Position numbers and translations under genes: made by a program. From Ornithinimicrobium cavernae (GTDB lineage: Bacteria > Actinomycetota > Actinomycetes > Actinomycetales > Dermatophilaceae), in assembly GCF_003121625.1 (NCBI RefSeq), contig NZ_QDDJ01000004.1:124001-188000 (forward strand): a DNA stretch of 64,000 nucleotides. Direction: 5' to 3'. The notes beneath the pieces were generated by a model, which was not told the origin of the DNA, made no database searches, and saw nothing but the letters and a program-made list of their open reading frames with translations. Positions 34,134 to 44,722 of the stretch are shown here, in pieces. Numbering within the stretch: the first letter of the stretch is position 1; each line of letters begins with the position of its first letter.

Positions 34134-36968
34134 ATGACGTATGCCGTGGGCTCGCTCGTGCACGCACGCGGCCGAGAGTGGGTGGTGCTTCCCGACAGCA
34201 CTGACGACTTCCTTGTGGTCCGCCCACTCGGGGGTGGTTCCGACGACGTCGCCGGCGTCTTCCGCTGGGAGGAGGACCTGCGTGAGGCAACCTTCCCGCT
34301 GCCCAGCGCTGACGACTTGGGCGATTCCTCCAGCGCCGCCCTTCTCCGCACGGCGTTGCGCGTTGGCTTCCGGTCGTCCGCCGGCCCGTTCAGGTCCGTC
34401 GCCAACATCGCCGTCGAGCCACGCGCGTATCAGTTCGTGCCACTCATGCTCGCCCTACGTCAGGACACCGTTCGCCTCCTCATCTCCGACGACGTCGGCA
34501 TCGGCAAGACGGTGGAGGCAGGGCTGATCGCGGCCGAGCTGTTGGCCCAGGGCGACGCCACGCGCTTGGCTGTGCTCTGCTCCCCCGCCCTGGCCGAGCA
34601 ATGGCAGCGCGAGTTGCGCGAGAAGTTCGGCATCGACGCCGAGTTGGTCCTCACGTCAACGGTGAAACGCCTCGAGCGTGGGCTGATGATGAACGAGTCG
34701 CTCTTTGACCGTCACCCCTTCGTCGTCGTCTCCACCGATTTCATCAAGCCACCCAGCCGCCGCCACGAGTTCCTCAATCACTGCCCCGAGCTGGTGATCG
34801 TCGACGAGGCGCACACTGCTGTCTCCGACGACGGAACTGGCGGAAGTCGAGGTAGGCACCAGCGACACGAACTCCTACGCGCTGTGGCCAAGGACCAGAC
34901 CCGCCACTTGATCCTGGTCACGGCGACGCCGCACTCTGGCAAGGAGGAGGGCTTTCGCAACCTGCTCGCCCTTCTCGACCCTGCCCTTGGGACCATCAAG
35001 CTCGACGATGTCCGGAGCCGCGAGCATCTCGCGCGGCACTTCGTCCAACGTCGCCGAGCCGACATTCGCCACTTCCTCGACGAGGACACCGCCTTTCCAA
35101 CTGATCGGCAGACCCGCGAAGCCCCCTATGGCCTCAGCCCAGAGTACCGCGCGCTGTTCGACCGGGTCCTCGACTATGCCCGCGAGCAGGTCCGCGACGA
35201 GGAGGATGGTTCCCTGCGCCAGCGTGTGCGGTGGTGGTCCGCTCTCGCACTACTTCGCACGCTTGCATCTTCGCCCCGCGCGGCGGCCTCGACGCTGCGC
35301 ACGCGCGCCGCAGCCGCCGAGGCCGTCGACGTGGTGGAGGCTGACGCACTCGGCCGCGCGAGTGTCCTCGACACCGCCGACGACGAGGCGGCCGCGGACG
35401 TGACCCCAGGGGCGGACAGCGCTGCGACCGACGAAGGCAGTCCGGACGACGGCCAACGGCGCCGGCTACTGGCGATGGCGCGGCAGGCCGAGGCCCTCGA
35501 GGGTGCGAAGCTCGACCGGAAGCTCGCACTGCTCACCACCGAGGTCAAGGCGCTCCTGGCTGATGGGTACGACCCGATCGTGTTCTGCCGGTTTATCGAC
35601 ACGGCTGACTACGTGGCCGCACACCTCGATTCTGCTCTCGGAAAGAACGTCGACGTCGCAGCCGTGACTGGGACGCTGCCCCCAGCAGAGAGGCAGCAAC
35701 GCATCCAAGACCTGACGGCCACCGACTCGCGCCACGTTCTCGTCGCCACCGACTGCCTCTCCGAAGGAGTGAACCTTCAGGACGCATTCCAGGCTGTCGT
35801 CCACTACGACCTGGCTTGGAACCCCACCCGCCACGAGCAGCGGGAGGGACGCGTCGACCGCTTCGGCCAACGCGCCAACACCGTCCGCGCCATCACGATC
35901 TACGGTAAGGACAACAGCATCGACGGCATCGTGCTCGATGTACTCATTCGCCGTCACCAGGCCATCAGCAAGGCGACCGGTGTATCCGTGCCTGTGCCCG
36001 ATGGCTCAGACGGTGTCATTGAGGCGCTGCTCGAGGGTCTGCTCCTGCGCGGCCGCGATGCCGATCAGCTCCAGCTGGACCTCGGGCTCGCTGAGCGCAC
36101 CGACGAGCTGCGCAGAGAGTGGGAGTCCGCGGCCGAGAAGGAAAAGCAGTCGCGAACGAAGTATGCCCAAGCAGGAATCCACCCTCAGGAAGTGGCGGCA
36201 GAGGTGTCCGCGGTGCGGCGCGCGTTGGGCGACCAGAGCGAGATCGCCAGCTTCGCTGAGGAGGCGCTCCGCAGTCTCGGCGCGTCTGTCACTCCGACGG
36301 ACGAAGGTTTCCGCGTTGTCACGGCCACGCTGGCCGTTGGCGTCCGCGATGCCCTTCCGCCCGGCCACGCCGAGCCACTCCCCTTCCACCGCCAGTTGCC
36401 AGCACCTCGCAAGCACGCGATCCTAAACCGCACCGACGCGAGCGTGGAAGCGATCGCACGGCATGTCCTCGATGCTGCTCTGGACCCTGCCATGGACCCG
36501 ACTGCACGACCTGCACGACGGGCCGGCGTCATGCGTACCCGGGCGGTCGAGAGCAGAACGACCCTTCTGCTGGCCCGCTACCGCTTCCACCTGGACCTGC
36601 CAGGCCGAGATGGCGCCCGCCAACTCATCGCAGAGGACGCACACGTGATCGCCTTCCGCGGAACCCCGGAGAACCCCGACTGGCTAAGCACGGACGAAGT
36701 CGCACAACTGCTCGACGCGATCCCGGACGCCAACGTCCCTAGCGACCAGGCTCGAGACCTGGCAGCCCGTGTGATCGACAGACTCAACGCCCTGAACGAC
36801 CAACTCTCCACGCGGGCCGATGCACTAGCGGAGAGGCTCCTCGAGAGCCACCGCCGGGTTCGCTCCGGTGCCGGTGCAGCAAAGCGCGGACTCGCCGTTC
36901 GCGCACAGAAGCCCGTCGACATCCTCGGTGTCTACGTCTACCTGCCTGTCACACAAGGGGTCTCCTGA
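34134..36968 (+). CDS. drmD: DrmD-type SNF2 helicase (DISARM class 1)
   Basis: The 944-residue protein starts at ATG 34134; GAAAGGA lies 13-19 bases upstream. Its N-terminus ([34 protein letters not shown]) is what I know from DISARM DrmD. Then come [19 protein letters not shown] (Walker A, ~120), [10 protein letters not shown] (~223), [13 protein letters not shown], and the second RecA lobe with [18 protein letters not shown] and [14 protein letters not shown]. It should be an ATP-driven DNA translocase. It sits between the DUF1998 helicase and the methyltransferase, the same company as in class 1 DISARM (drmD, drmMI, drmA, drmB, drmC). The methyltransferase start follows its stop by one base. 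Confidence 0.87.
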   Translation: MTYAVGSLVHARGREWVVLPDSTDDFLVVRPLGGGSDDVAGVFRWEEDLREATFPLPSADDLGDSSSAALLRTALRVGFRSSAGPFRSVANIAVEPRAYQFVPLMLALRQDTVRLLISDDVGIGKTVEAGLIAAELLAQGDATRLAVLCSPALAEQWQRELREKFGIDAELVLTSTVKRLERGLMMNESLFDRHPFVVVSTDFIKPPSRRHEFLNHCPELVIVDEAHTAVSDDGTGGSRGRHQRHELLRAVAKDQTRHLILVTATPHSGKEEGFRNLLALLDPALGTIKLDDVRSREHLARHFVQRRRADIRHFLDEDTAFPTDRQTREAPYGLSPEYRALFDRVLDYAREQVRDEEDGSLRQRVRWWSALALLRTLASSPRAAASTLRTRAAAAEAVDVVEADALGRASVLDTADDEAAADVTPGADSAATDEGSPDDGQRRRLLAMARQAEALEGAKLDRKLALLTTEVKALLADGYDPIVFCRFIDTADYVAAHLDSALGKNVDVAAVTGTLPPAERQQRIQDLTATDSRHVLVATDCLSEGVNLQDAFQAVVHYDLAWNPTRHEQREGRVDRFGQRANTVRAITIYGKDNSIDGIVLDVLIRRHQAISKATGVSVPVPDGSDGVIEALLEGLLLRGRDADQLQLDLGLAERTDELRREWESAAEKEKQSRTKYAQAGIHPQEVAAEVSAVRRALGDQSEIASFAEEALRSLGASVTPTDEGFRVVTATLAVGVRDALPPGHAEPLPFHRQLPAPRKHAILNRTDASVEAIARHVLDAALDPAMDPTARPARRAGVMRTRAVESRTTLLLARYRFHLDLPGRDGARQLIAEDAHVIAFRGTPENPDWLSTDEVAQLLDAIPDANVPSDQARDLAARVIDRLNALNDQLSTRADALAERLLESHRRVRSGAGAAKRGLAVRAQKPVDILGVYVYLPVTQGVS

Positions 36969-36969
36969 C

Positions 36970-39900
36970 GTGAGCGACTTCACGACCATTCGCGCTGTCG
37001 GCGGCCTCATCCCTCCCGACCTTCTGAGCCGCATCGTGTCGGGTGACAAGCAGCTCACCGGCCTGTCGCCCTCGGATTACCACCTCTCCAGCGAGTCGCC
37101 ACGCGAGGCTGCGAACAGAGCTTGGTCCTACCTCACCGGTGTCTGGGCCACATTCAGGTCAGGGCTCGAGAAACTCCAGGAGGGCGACCCCGCGGTCGGC
37201 CTGACCCGCGAAAAGTGGCTGCTCCAGCTGCTGCGTGAGCTCGACTATGGCCGCGTTCCCACGACACCCGTAGGAGGCTTACAGATCGGCGACCGGGCCT
37301 TCCCCGTCTCGCACCTCTGGGGCTCGACGCCGCTCCACCTCCTCGGCTGGGGCGTCGAGTTGGACAAGCGCACAAAGGGCGTTGCCGGGGCTGCCGAACG
37401 CGCCCCGCACGCGATGGTCCAGGAAGCCCTCAATCGCACAGACGACTACCTGTTTGCCGTCGTGTCCAATGGGCGGGTCCTTCGCCTCCTCCGAGACTCC
37501 ACCTCGCTGTCAGGGCAGTCGTACGTCGAGTTCGACCTCGAAGCGATGTTCGATGGCGAGGTCTTCTCGGACTTCGTCCTGCTCTACTTGCTTCTGCATC
37601 AGTCTCGTGTCGAGGTGCGAAGCGCAGAGGGCGCCGCTTCTGACTGCTGGCTCGAGGCTTGGCGTACCACTTCGATCGCCTCGGGAACACGGGCCCTAAG
37701 CCTCCTCCGCGACGGCGTGAGGGCGGCAATCGAAGCACTGGGCACCGGCTTTCTCCAGCACCCAGCGAACGCAGAGCTCCGCCGCCGACTCGACGACAAG
37801 GAGGCCCGGCTTGAGGACCTCCACCATGCCCTCCTCCGCCTCGTCTACCGGCTGCTCTTCCTCTTCGTCGCTGAGGACCGTGGTGCGCTCCTCGACCTGA
37901 GCGCCGACCCGGCGGCGAGGCAGCGGTATGCCGACTACTTTTCGACTGCGAGATTGCGCCGGCTCGCCCTGCGCCGCCGAGGCACCAAGCACACCGACCT
38001 CTGGGCGGCCCTCACGCTCGTCATCACGGCGCTCGGTGACGAACACGGGCAGCCGGCCCTTGGCCTGCCGGGAATTGGGGGACTCTACGACCAGCACGAG
38101 GCCGACGCGCTCCTCATGGACGCCGGACTACCCAACGACGCCCTCCTCACGGCCGTCCAAAGCCTGTCCGTCGTCCAGCCCAAGGGCCAGCCCAAACAGT
38201 CGGTCGACTACCGCAACCTCGGCGCCGAGGAGCTTGGCTCGATCTACGAGTCGCTGCTCGAGCTCGTCCCGCGCTACAACACGATCGAGCAGACCCTCGC
38301 CCTCGAGGCCCTCGCCGGCAACGACCGCAAGACGACCGGCTCCTATTACACCCCCTCCTCGCTCATAGACCTCGTCCTCGACGAGGCCCTCGACCCGCTC
38401 CTCGACGAGGCCGAGCGCGCCCCCGACCCAGAGACCGCCCTCCTCGCGATGACGGTCTGCGACCCTGCGTGTGGCTCTGGACACTTCCTCGTCGCTGCTG
38501 CACGTCGCATCGCCGAACGCCTTGCGACCGTGCGCACGGGGGACGCCGACCTCACGCCGACCGACGTTCGCGACGCCCTCCATGAGGTCGTGGGCACCTG
38601 CATCTACGGTGTCGACCTCAACCCGCTCGCCGCCGAACTCGCCAAGGTGAGTCTTTGGCTGGCGGCGATGACTCCGGGCCGCCCGCTGTCCTTCTTGGAC
38701 GCTCACATCAAGGTCGGGAACGCCCTTCTCGGCACGACGCCAGCCCTCGTCGCCGAGGGAATCCCCGACGACGCTTTCGTCGCGCTCACCGGTGATGACA
38801 AGCGCGTCGCCACCGCCCTGAAGAAGCAGAACAAGTTGGAACGAGAGGCCGGACAGGAGTCCCTTCTCGACATCGCCGAAGCCGTTCCGAGCAATGCAGA
38901 CCTCCGCGCCGAACTCGCCGACGTCCGACTCTCGGCACCGAAGAGCCTCGCCGACGTGCACGAAGCCAAGCGCCGCTACGCCGCCTACCTCGACTCCCCC
39001 GACCTTGCACTCGAGAAGCTCAGAGCCGATGCCTGGTGCGCAGCATTCGTCCAGCCTAAGACGGCTGCCGAAGCCCTCGTCACTACCAGCACACTGCGAG
39101 CGATGGAGGACGGAACCCTGGTGGCTGATGCAACCACCAGGGCCGTCCGTGACCGGTCCGCGGAGTACCGCTTCTTCCACTGGTGGCTAGAGTTTCCTGA
39201 AGTCTTCGAAGTCTCCCCCGCCACGGCGGGCCGACCGAGCGGGTGGAGAGGTGGCTTCACCGCACTGGTCGGCAACCCGCCCTGGGAGCGAATCGCTCTA
39301 GACGACGGGGAGTTCTTCAGTTCCCGCGCCCCGGAGGTGCTGGCACCCGGGACAACTGCAGAACGTAAGCGGCGGATTCAAGATCTTGAAATGCAGAATC
39401 CTGTGGTGCATGCCGATTTCCTTATCGCTAAGCGACGCACGGAGGCAACCGCTCGCCTTCTTGCGGGCTCTGGCATGTATGAGTACGGCACGCAAGGAAG
39501 GCTTACAACGCAGGGGCCCTTCGCGGAGCTCTTTCTGATGCTAACCAACGAGCAGGGGATGGCCTCTTTAATCGTTCCCACCGGCGTCGTAGCGGACGTA
39601 CCAATGAGAGCCTTCTGGAGGCACTTGGTGGGCACTAGGGCAATATCATGTGTTTTCGACTTCGAGAACTCAAATGGAATTTTCCCAAGCATCCACAGGT
39701 CTACGAAGTTCTCAATCATTGCCTTGCGGGGTGACGGTAGGGCAGCAACCCGCAATGGGGAGACCTTGCGGGTTGCAACATACATTCGCACTGAGTCTCA
39801 ACTGATGGCGTTGAAACTAAACCAATTGCGCTACTCACACACAGACCTGGAGGCAATTAGCCCGAAATCATTGCAGATTCCATTATGTCAAACTCAGCGA

Positions 39901-40866
39901 GACGTTAATGTGCTGACAAGAATGGTTAATTCTAGAACAGCAGACTCCTTAACCCCACGGGCGTGGGTGGGTTTCACAAGCGAGGCTCAATCAGGAAATT
40001 ACCTAATGAATGGCGGTAGTGGCCGAGTACCTCTCCTCGAGGGCAAGTTGATGCATCAATTTGACCCCCATTTCGCCACCTACAAGGGTGTCTCGCGAGA
40101 AATGCGTGAATCTGGAAAACCTCGCCTCGTAGAGGCCCCCGATAGGAGTTCCGCCGCGGCGGATTCTACGCGATATTGGGTCGAAACATCGTCGGCGGCA
40201 AGTTTCCTTCGTCGCAAGCAATCGGACCCGAGATGGACCGTCGTCGTGCGGGATTACGCCCGCGCAACCGATGAGCGAACGGCCATATGTGCGATTGCGC
40301 CGACGACCGTCCCCATCCAGCCTTTGAATGGCGTTACAGCAGGAGGCGCGGGCGCGAGCACCTTCGCCGTCTGCGTTATCAACTCCTTTGCGTACGATTT
40401 CATCGTTAGGCAGCGAGTGCCTGGCCAGCATTTCAATGTGACGACTATGAACGAAATTCCACTGCCTCCCGCTGGTAACGATGAAGAATTCGTCGTGTTA
40501 CGAGGGTTCGAACTGACCTACACCCACTCTGGCCTGTCGGGCTATGCAGATCAGATTGTGGATTTCTACCCCAAAGTGAAGGCAGGACCCCCGTTCCGAT
40601 GGATCCCTCAACGGCGCGAGATTCTGCGTGCGGAACTCGACGCCGCGATATTCCGCCTCTATGGCCTGGCCCGCGACGAGGTCGAACACGTCATGGAATC
40701 CTTCACTGTGGTCCGCAAGTACGACGAGCGCGATCACGGCGAGTTCCGGACCAAGCGCCTCATCCTCGAGATCTTCGACGCCATGGCCAAGGCTGCCAGA
40801 GACGAATCGGGCTACGAAAGCCCACTCAATCCCCCTCCCGGCGAGGGGCCACGGCATTCGGGCTGA
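36970..40866 (+). CDS. Large adenine-N6 DNA methyltransferase (Eco57I/DrmMI/PglX class)
   Basis: GTG 36970 begins a 1298-residue protein. Residues ~470-520 hold TTGSYYTPSSLID and motif I VCDPACGSGHFLVAAA (~498); IYGVDLNPLAAELAKVSLW and HIKVGNALLGT follow. The catalytic motif IV is VGNPPWERI (~768, NPPW), diagnostic of N6-adenine methylation. The C-terminal ~400 residues are the likely target-recognition region. No PD-(D/E)XK nuclease was obvious in the N-terminal ~400 residues. In DISARM or BREX-like systems such an enzyme marks self DNA. DNA from ~39300 to ~40500 is markedly AT-richer than the rest, suggesting an exchanged recognition domain. Confidence 0.88.
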   Translation: MSDFTTIRAVGGLIPPDLLSRIVSGDKQLTGLSPSDYHLSSESPREAANRAWSYLTGVWATFRSGLEKLQEGDPAVGLTREKWLLQLLRELDYGRVPTTPVGGLQIGDRAFPVSHLWGSTPLHLLGWGVELDKRTKGVAGAAERAPHAMVQEALNRTDDYLFAVVSNGRVLRLLRDSTSLSGQSYVEFDLEAMFDGEVFSDFVLLYLLLHQSRVEVRSAEGAASDCWLEAWRTTSIASGTRALSLLRDGVRAAIEALGTGFLQHPANAELRRRLDDKEARLEDLHHALLRLVYRLLFLFVAEDRGALLDLSADPAARQRYADYFSTARLRRLALRRRGTKHTDLWAALTLVITALGDEHGQPALGLPGIGGLYDQHEADALLMDAGLPNDALLTAVQSLSVVQPKGQPKQSVDYRNLGAEELGSIYESLLELVPRYNTIEQTLALEALAGNDRKTTGSYYTPSSLIDLVLDEALDPLLDEAERAPDPETALLAMTVCDPACGSGHFLVAAARRIAERLATVRTGDADLTPTDVRDALHEVVGTCIYGVDLNPLAAELAKVSLWLAAMTPGRPLSFLDAHIKVGNALLGTTPALVAEGIPDDAFVALTGDDKRVATALKKQNKLEREAGQESLLDIAEAVPSNADLRAELADVRLSAPKSLADVHEAKRRYAAYLDSPDLALEKLRADAWCAAFVQPKTAAEALVTTSTLRAMEDGTLVADATTRAVRDRSAEYRFFHWWLEFPEVFEVSPATAGRPSGWRGGFTALVGNPPWERIALDDGEFFSSRAPEVLAPGTTAERKRRIQDLEMQNPVVHADFLIAKRRTEATARLLAGSGMYEYGTQGRLTTQGPFAELFLMLTNEQGMASLIVPTGVVADVPMRAFWRHLVGTRAISCVFDFENSNGIFPSIHRSTKFSIIALRGDGRAATRNGETLRVATYIRTESQLMALKLNQLRYSHTDLEAISPKSLQIPLCQTQRDVNVLTRMVNSRTADSLTPRAWVGFTSEAQSGNYLMNGGSGRVPLLEGKLMHQFDPHFATYKGVSREMRESGKPRLVEAPDRSSAAADSTRYWVETSSAASFLRRKQSDPRWTVVVRDYARATDERTAICAIAPTTVPIQPLNGVTAGGAGASTFAVCVINSFAYDFIVRQRVPGQHFNVTTMNEIPLPPAGNDEEFVVLRGFELTYTHSGLSGYADQIVDFYPKVKAGPPFRWIPQRREILRAELDAAIFRLYGLARDEVEHVMESFTVVRKYDERDHGEFRTKRLILEIFDAMAKAARDESGYESPLNPPPGEGPRHSG

Positions 40867-40911
40867 CAGGACACCAAGATCACAACCACGAGTAGGAGCC
40901 AGGGAGTCAGC

Positions 40912-41337
40912 ATGTATGTGAAAATCGAAGACGATTTGGCCGAGCTTCTCGAGCAGAACATGCACCTTGATGAAAGTCACGAAGCGGTCGTGAATCGGCT
41001 CCTTCGAGGGGCGCTGCTGGAAAGGAGCCAACGTTCGCAAACGCCGTCACCGGCGGGGAGAACTCGGACGGTCGTGGCCGGCGAGCTAAAGGATCTCCTT
41101 CGCGTCGGCCTCGTCCGCGCTGACGACGAGGTGCGGTACACGGAGCGGCGACGAGACGCTGTCCACGTTGGTCGGATAACCGCCGACGGTCGAATTGCCA
41201 CGGACGGGCGCGCGCCAGCTTCGCCCTCAAGCGCGTTGGGACAGCTTGTGGGCTATTCAATCAACGGATGGAAGTTCTGGGTGCACGTGCCATCCGGGAA
41301 GACACTGTCGGTGCTTCGCGATGGACTGAGCTCATGA
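40912..41337 (+). CDS. Small SeqA-like / RAMA-domain protein
   Basis: The 141-residue protein starts at ATG 40912 behind AGCCAGGGAG. Residues 1-35 (MYVKIEDDLAELLEQN, SHEAVVNRLLRG) resemble the SeqA/RHH-like oligomerisation segment. The C-terminal ~75 residues match the RAMA domain associated with restriction and adenine methylation: DLLRVGLVRADDEVRY, GRITADGRIATDG, SPSSALGQLVGYSINGWKFW. A role in recognising methylated or unmodified DNA is inferred from both parts. It overlaps the mcrB-like gene by ATGA, linking it to that restriction pair. Confidence 0.68.
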   Translation: MYVKIEDDLAELLEQNMHLDESHEAVVNRLLRGALLERSQRSQTPSPAGRTRTVVAGELKDLLRVGLVRADDEVRYTERRRDAVHVGRITADGRIATDGRAPASPSSALGQLVGYSINGWKFWVHVPSGKTLSVLRDGLSS

Positions 41338-43532
41338 CCGAGTTGGGCCCAGCCAACCCCGAGCAGGCAATACGTCGACCACTCCTCGTTCGCCGCCTCT
41401 TCGATGTGCTCCTCGAAGCCAGCAAGCCCGTGCCGGCTAGCGACGCTCTAAAGCGGGTCGCGGAGCTCGAGCCGCTCACCCCACATGAAACGAGCACCAC
41501 AGCGAGTGGCGAGTCACGCGCCAACAACTTGTTGAGATTTACTTCGAGCTGGGCACGCGCCATCGGCTGGCTGAGAAAGTCGGCCGAGGGCTGGGAACTC
41601 ACGTCCTCAGGGAGGGAAGCACTTGCGGCCCTCTCGGACGACGACAACCTCTACTCACTTCTCACCAAGAAATACCGACAGGTGCAGCGCAGCCGACGGG
41701 ACGTGAGTTCGGACGCAGCAGAGAACGAGAAGGTGGCGACCCTCAACAGGGCCCTGGACCTCGTGGAGGAAGGGCAGTGGACGGCATACTCCGACCTGGC
41801 CGAGTTAACCACCCTTGCAAACCAGAACGTCGGTACCTTCGCCAAGGACACGGACCACCCCAATGGCCATCGGGTCCTGCACGCCGACGGGCAAGTATCT
41901 GCGTCTTTCGAGTGGCGCGATCCGGAGCGCACGGACGACCCGCGCGACGTCCTAGAGGCAGAGGGCGTCGAGTTTGACGTTCGCGGTCGAGCGAGGCAGG
42001 CGCAGCGGCTCACATCTCACGACTTTCGCGACATGCTCGCCGAGCTGTCAGGAGAGGAACGCGAGCCGCGGGCCTGGATGGTTCGCGGAAGCAGCGTCAA
42101 TGGCAAGAATCTGGTGCCGACGTGGCTCGCGAAGGGCACCTGCTCGATACCGGCCAGCCAGATCCGCTCGCTTCCGTTGCCCATCACGCGGAGCGAGATC
42201 TCCGCCATTGTGGAAGAGGACTATTCCCAGAAGTCGTACACCACCCGGACGGAGAAGGTCGCTGAGATCGACGCCTTCGTCAACCGCCTGCGGGTGGGGG
42301 ACCTCGTGGCCACCAATTCGGGACCAGATCTCTTCATCGGCACCATCACTGGGGACCCCGTGGCGCTCAAGAGCTCTGACGACCGCTCCAACGTCCGACG
42401 GACCGTGGAGTGGCACAACATTCAGAAGCCGATCGACTACTCAGGGATCCCCAAGACCGTGTCGGCCAAGCTGTCAAGCCAGCACACGATTGTCGACCTC
42501 ACCAGTGACCTCGCGGCGCTGCGCTCGCTACTCGACCACAACACCATGCCTTCTTCGTCTGATCGGCCACTGCCCGCCAGCGTGGAAGAACTGTCTCTAC
42601 CTCCCATCAGCACGGATCTGGCGGACGACTTGCTCGTCGACACCCGGTGGCTCCAATCCTGCGTTCATCTCCTGGAGGACCGGCGTCAGCTGATCTTCTA
42701 CGGGCCGCCAGGCACGGGCAAGACGTACCTCGCGCAGGCCATCGCCAAGCATCTGACGGCGCCGGAGGCAAGCAAACTCGTCCAGTTCCACCCTGCATAC
42801 AGCTATGAAGATTTCTTCGAGGGCTTTCGACCGGTAGCAGGAGTCGACGGCAGCGGCGCAATCGGGTTCAAACTCACCCCTGGCCCTTTCCGCCGACTGG
42901 TCGATGCCGCGCGCGAGAACCCGGCCACGCCTTATATCCTCATCATCGATGAGATCAACCGTGCCAATCTCGCGAAGGTCTTCGGTGAGCTGTACTTCCT
43001 CCTGGAGTACCGGGACAGCGCGATCGACCTGCTCTACAGCAGCGGCGACGACCAGGGATTCACGATGCCCCAGAACGTCTTCATCATTGGGACGATGAAC
43101 ACTGCGGACCGGTCCATCGCCCTTGTCGACACAGCCATGCGGCGTCGCTTCGCGTTCAAGGCGCTGCATCCGAGCACCGAACCGACGAGGAGCATGCTAA
43201 GCAAGTGGCTGGTCAAGAAGGGCCTACCTCAGACAGCGGCCAAGGTCATGGACCACCTTAATGGCCTCATTGAGGACGAGGACTTCAAGATCGGTCCCTC
43301 CTACTTCATGAGGAAGTCGGTGCACGAGGGCGACGGGATGTCCGTCGTCTGGGAGACGTCGATCCTGCCGCTTCTGGAGGAGCATCACTTCGGCGAAGGC
43401 CGTGACGTGTCCAAGGACTACTCACTGAGCCGCATCCTCAAGAAGGTGGAGGGCGCCGCAGCAGAAGTTTCAGATGGTGCGACCGATCCTGCCGATGCTG
43501 ACGTGCCCGCGACAGTGAACGCAGACGAGTGA
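41334..43532 (+). CDS. mcrB: McrB-like AAA+ GTPase with an N-terminal winged helix and EVE/PUA-like reader segment
   Basis: This 732-residue protein starts at ATG 41334, overlapping the RAMA gene. Residues ~10-100 look like an Mrr-N-type winged helix (GWLRKSAEGWELTSSGREAL). At ~300-370, NRLRVGDLVATNSGPDLFIG and VRRTVEWHN resemble an EVE/PUA-like modified-base reader. The C-terminal motor has LIFYGPPGTGKTYLA (Walker A, ~458), HPAYSYEDFFEGF, IIDEINRANLAKVFGEL (Walker B) and TMNTADRSIALVDTAMRRRF (sensor/arginine finger), all McrB hallmarks. It should drive the McrC nuclease encoded immediately downstream. Confidence 0.88.
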   Translation: MTELGPANPEQAIRRPLLVRRLFDVLLEASKPVPASDALKRVAELEPLTPHETSTTASGESRANNLLRFTSSWARAIGWLRKSAEGWELTSSGREALAALSDDDNLYSLLTKKYRQVQRSRRDVSSDAAENEKVATLNRALDLVEEGQWTAYSDLAELTTLANQNVGTFAKDTDHPNGHRVLHADGQVSASFEWRDPERTDDPRDVLEAEGVEFDVRGRARQAQRLTSHDFRDMLAELSGEEREPRAWMVRGSSVNGKNLVPTWLAKGTCSIPASQIRSLPLPITRSEISAIVEEDYSQKSYTTRTEKVAEIDAFVNRLRVGDLVATNSGPDLFIGTITGDPVALKSSDDRSNVRRTVEWHNIQKPIDYSGIPKTVSAKLSSQHTIVDLTSDLAALRSLLDHNTMPSSSDRPLPASVEELSLPPISTDLADDLLVDTRWLQSCVHLLEDRRQLIFYGPPGTGKTYLAQAIAKHLTAPEASKLVQFHPAYSYEDFFEGFRPVAGVDGSGAIGFKLTPGPFRRLVDAARENPATPYILIIDEINRANLAKVFGELYFLLEYRDSAIDLLYSSGDDQGFTMPQNVFIIGTMNTADRSIALVDTAMRRRFAFKALHPSTEPTRSMLSKWLVKKGLPQTAAKVMDHLNGLIEDEDFKIGPSYFMRKSVHEGDGMSVVWETSILPLLEEHHFGEGRDVSKDYSLSRILKKVEGAAAEVSDGATDPADADVPATVNADE

Positions 43533-44722
43533 TGCGGATCGACCTGACAGAGAACGGCGATCCTGTCGATGTCGAGATCGGCGAACGTGTTGGCAGTGCG
43601 CTACGCAACAGCGGAGTCGTGACCGCAACGCCCGCCCTGCCTCACGGCTGGTGGACGATTGGGCCGGCTGGCAAGGTGGGGGTAGCGCAAGTCGCCGGTA
43701 TCGAGTTGTGGGTGAAGCCGAAACTCGACACCCGACGATTGTTCTTCCTACTCGGCTTCGCCAGCGACCACAAGGTCTGGCGTGACGACGACCTCGGCCT
43801 CGTCGAAGATGCGGATTTGCTGAGTGCCATTGCCACCGCGTTCGCCCGGCAAGCGGACAAGGCCACGCAGCAGGGTCTACTCCAGGGGTACAGAGTCGAA
43901 GAGGACGCCCTGCCGGTACTCCGGGGGCGGGTGCGCAGTGCGGAGCAGTTGTCACGTCGGTACGGCCTTGTCATACCCCTCGAAGTGCGATTCGACGAGT
44001 ACGGCGTGGACATCCCCGAGAACCAACTATTGCGGGGCGCTGCCGAAGTGCTTCTCAAGTTGCCCGGCATTGGCTCCAGGACACGAAAGCTCCTGCTCCG
44101 CCTGGTTCGATCCATGGCTGATGTGACACCTGCTCGCCGCGGAAGAAGCAAACCCCTTTGGCACGCCTCGCGACTGAACACGCGCTACCACCTCGCGCTG
44201 AGACTGGCTGAGCTGGTGTTGCGTGGCGGGTCGGTCGAACAGAAGTCTGGCGAGGTCATGGTCAACGGATTCCTGCTCGACATGGCGAAAGTGTTCGAGG
44301 ACTTCCTCACCGTCACGTTGGGAAGCGCCCTCACCGCGTACGAAGGGCATTGTAAAACTCAAGACCGCTGGTACTTCGACGAGGCGGAAGAGATAAAGAT
44401 GCGGCCTGACTTGGTCTGGTACCGCAAGGATGGAAGCGTCGGTGCTGTGGTGGACGCCAAGTATAAGGCTGAGAAGCCCTCAGGCTATCCTTACGCCGAT
44501 CTGTACCAAATGCTGGCCTACTGCACGGCACTCAAACTTCCACAAGGCCACTTGGTGTACGCCAAAGGCAACGAGCCTGCAGCAGGTCACCTCGTGCGCA
44601 ACGCAGGTATCGAGATCGTGCAGCATGCTATCGATTTGCACCTGCTGCCTCACTCACTGATGGCACAAGTTGAGATGCTTGCTCGCACCATCAGCGCAAC
44701 GGACCCTGCTCCGGCCGCATAA
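43532..44722 (+). CDS. mcrC: McrC-like PD-(D/E)XK endonuclease subunit
   Basis: The 396-residue protein starts at ATG 43532 in a TGATG junction with mcrB (GTG 43529 is an alternative). The N-terminal domain includes GVAQVAGIELWVKPKLD and FFLLGFASDHKVW, typical of McrC. The catalytic core is MRPDLVWYRKDGSVGAVVDA followed directly by KYK (~290-312), the PD...DxK nuclease motif, then ADLYQMLAYCTAL with the conserved Q and Y. McrBC systems cut DNA with modified bases. Its place beside a self-marking adenine methyltransferase suggests a second defence layer against modified phage DNA. Confidence 0.9.
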   Translation: MRIDLTENGDPVDVEIGERVGSALRNSGVVTATPALPHGWWTIGPAGKVGVAQVAGIELWVKPKLDTRRLFFLLGFASDHKVWRDDDLGLVEDADLLSAIATAFARQADKATQQGLLQGYRVEEDALPVLRGRVRSAEQLSRRYGLVIPLEVRFDEYGVDIPENQLLRGAAEVLLKLPGIGSRTRKLLLRLVRSMADVTPARRGRSKPLWHASRLNTRYHLALRLAELVLRGGSVEQKSGEVMVNGFLLDMAKVFEDFLTVTLGSALTAYEGHCKTQDRWYFDEAEEIKMRPDLVWYRKDGSVGAVVDAKYKAEKPSGYPYADLYQMLAYCTALKLPQGHLVYAKGNEPAAGHLVRNAGIEIVQHAIDLHLLPHSLMAQVEMLARTISATDPAPAA

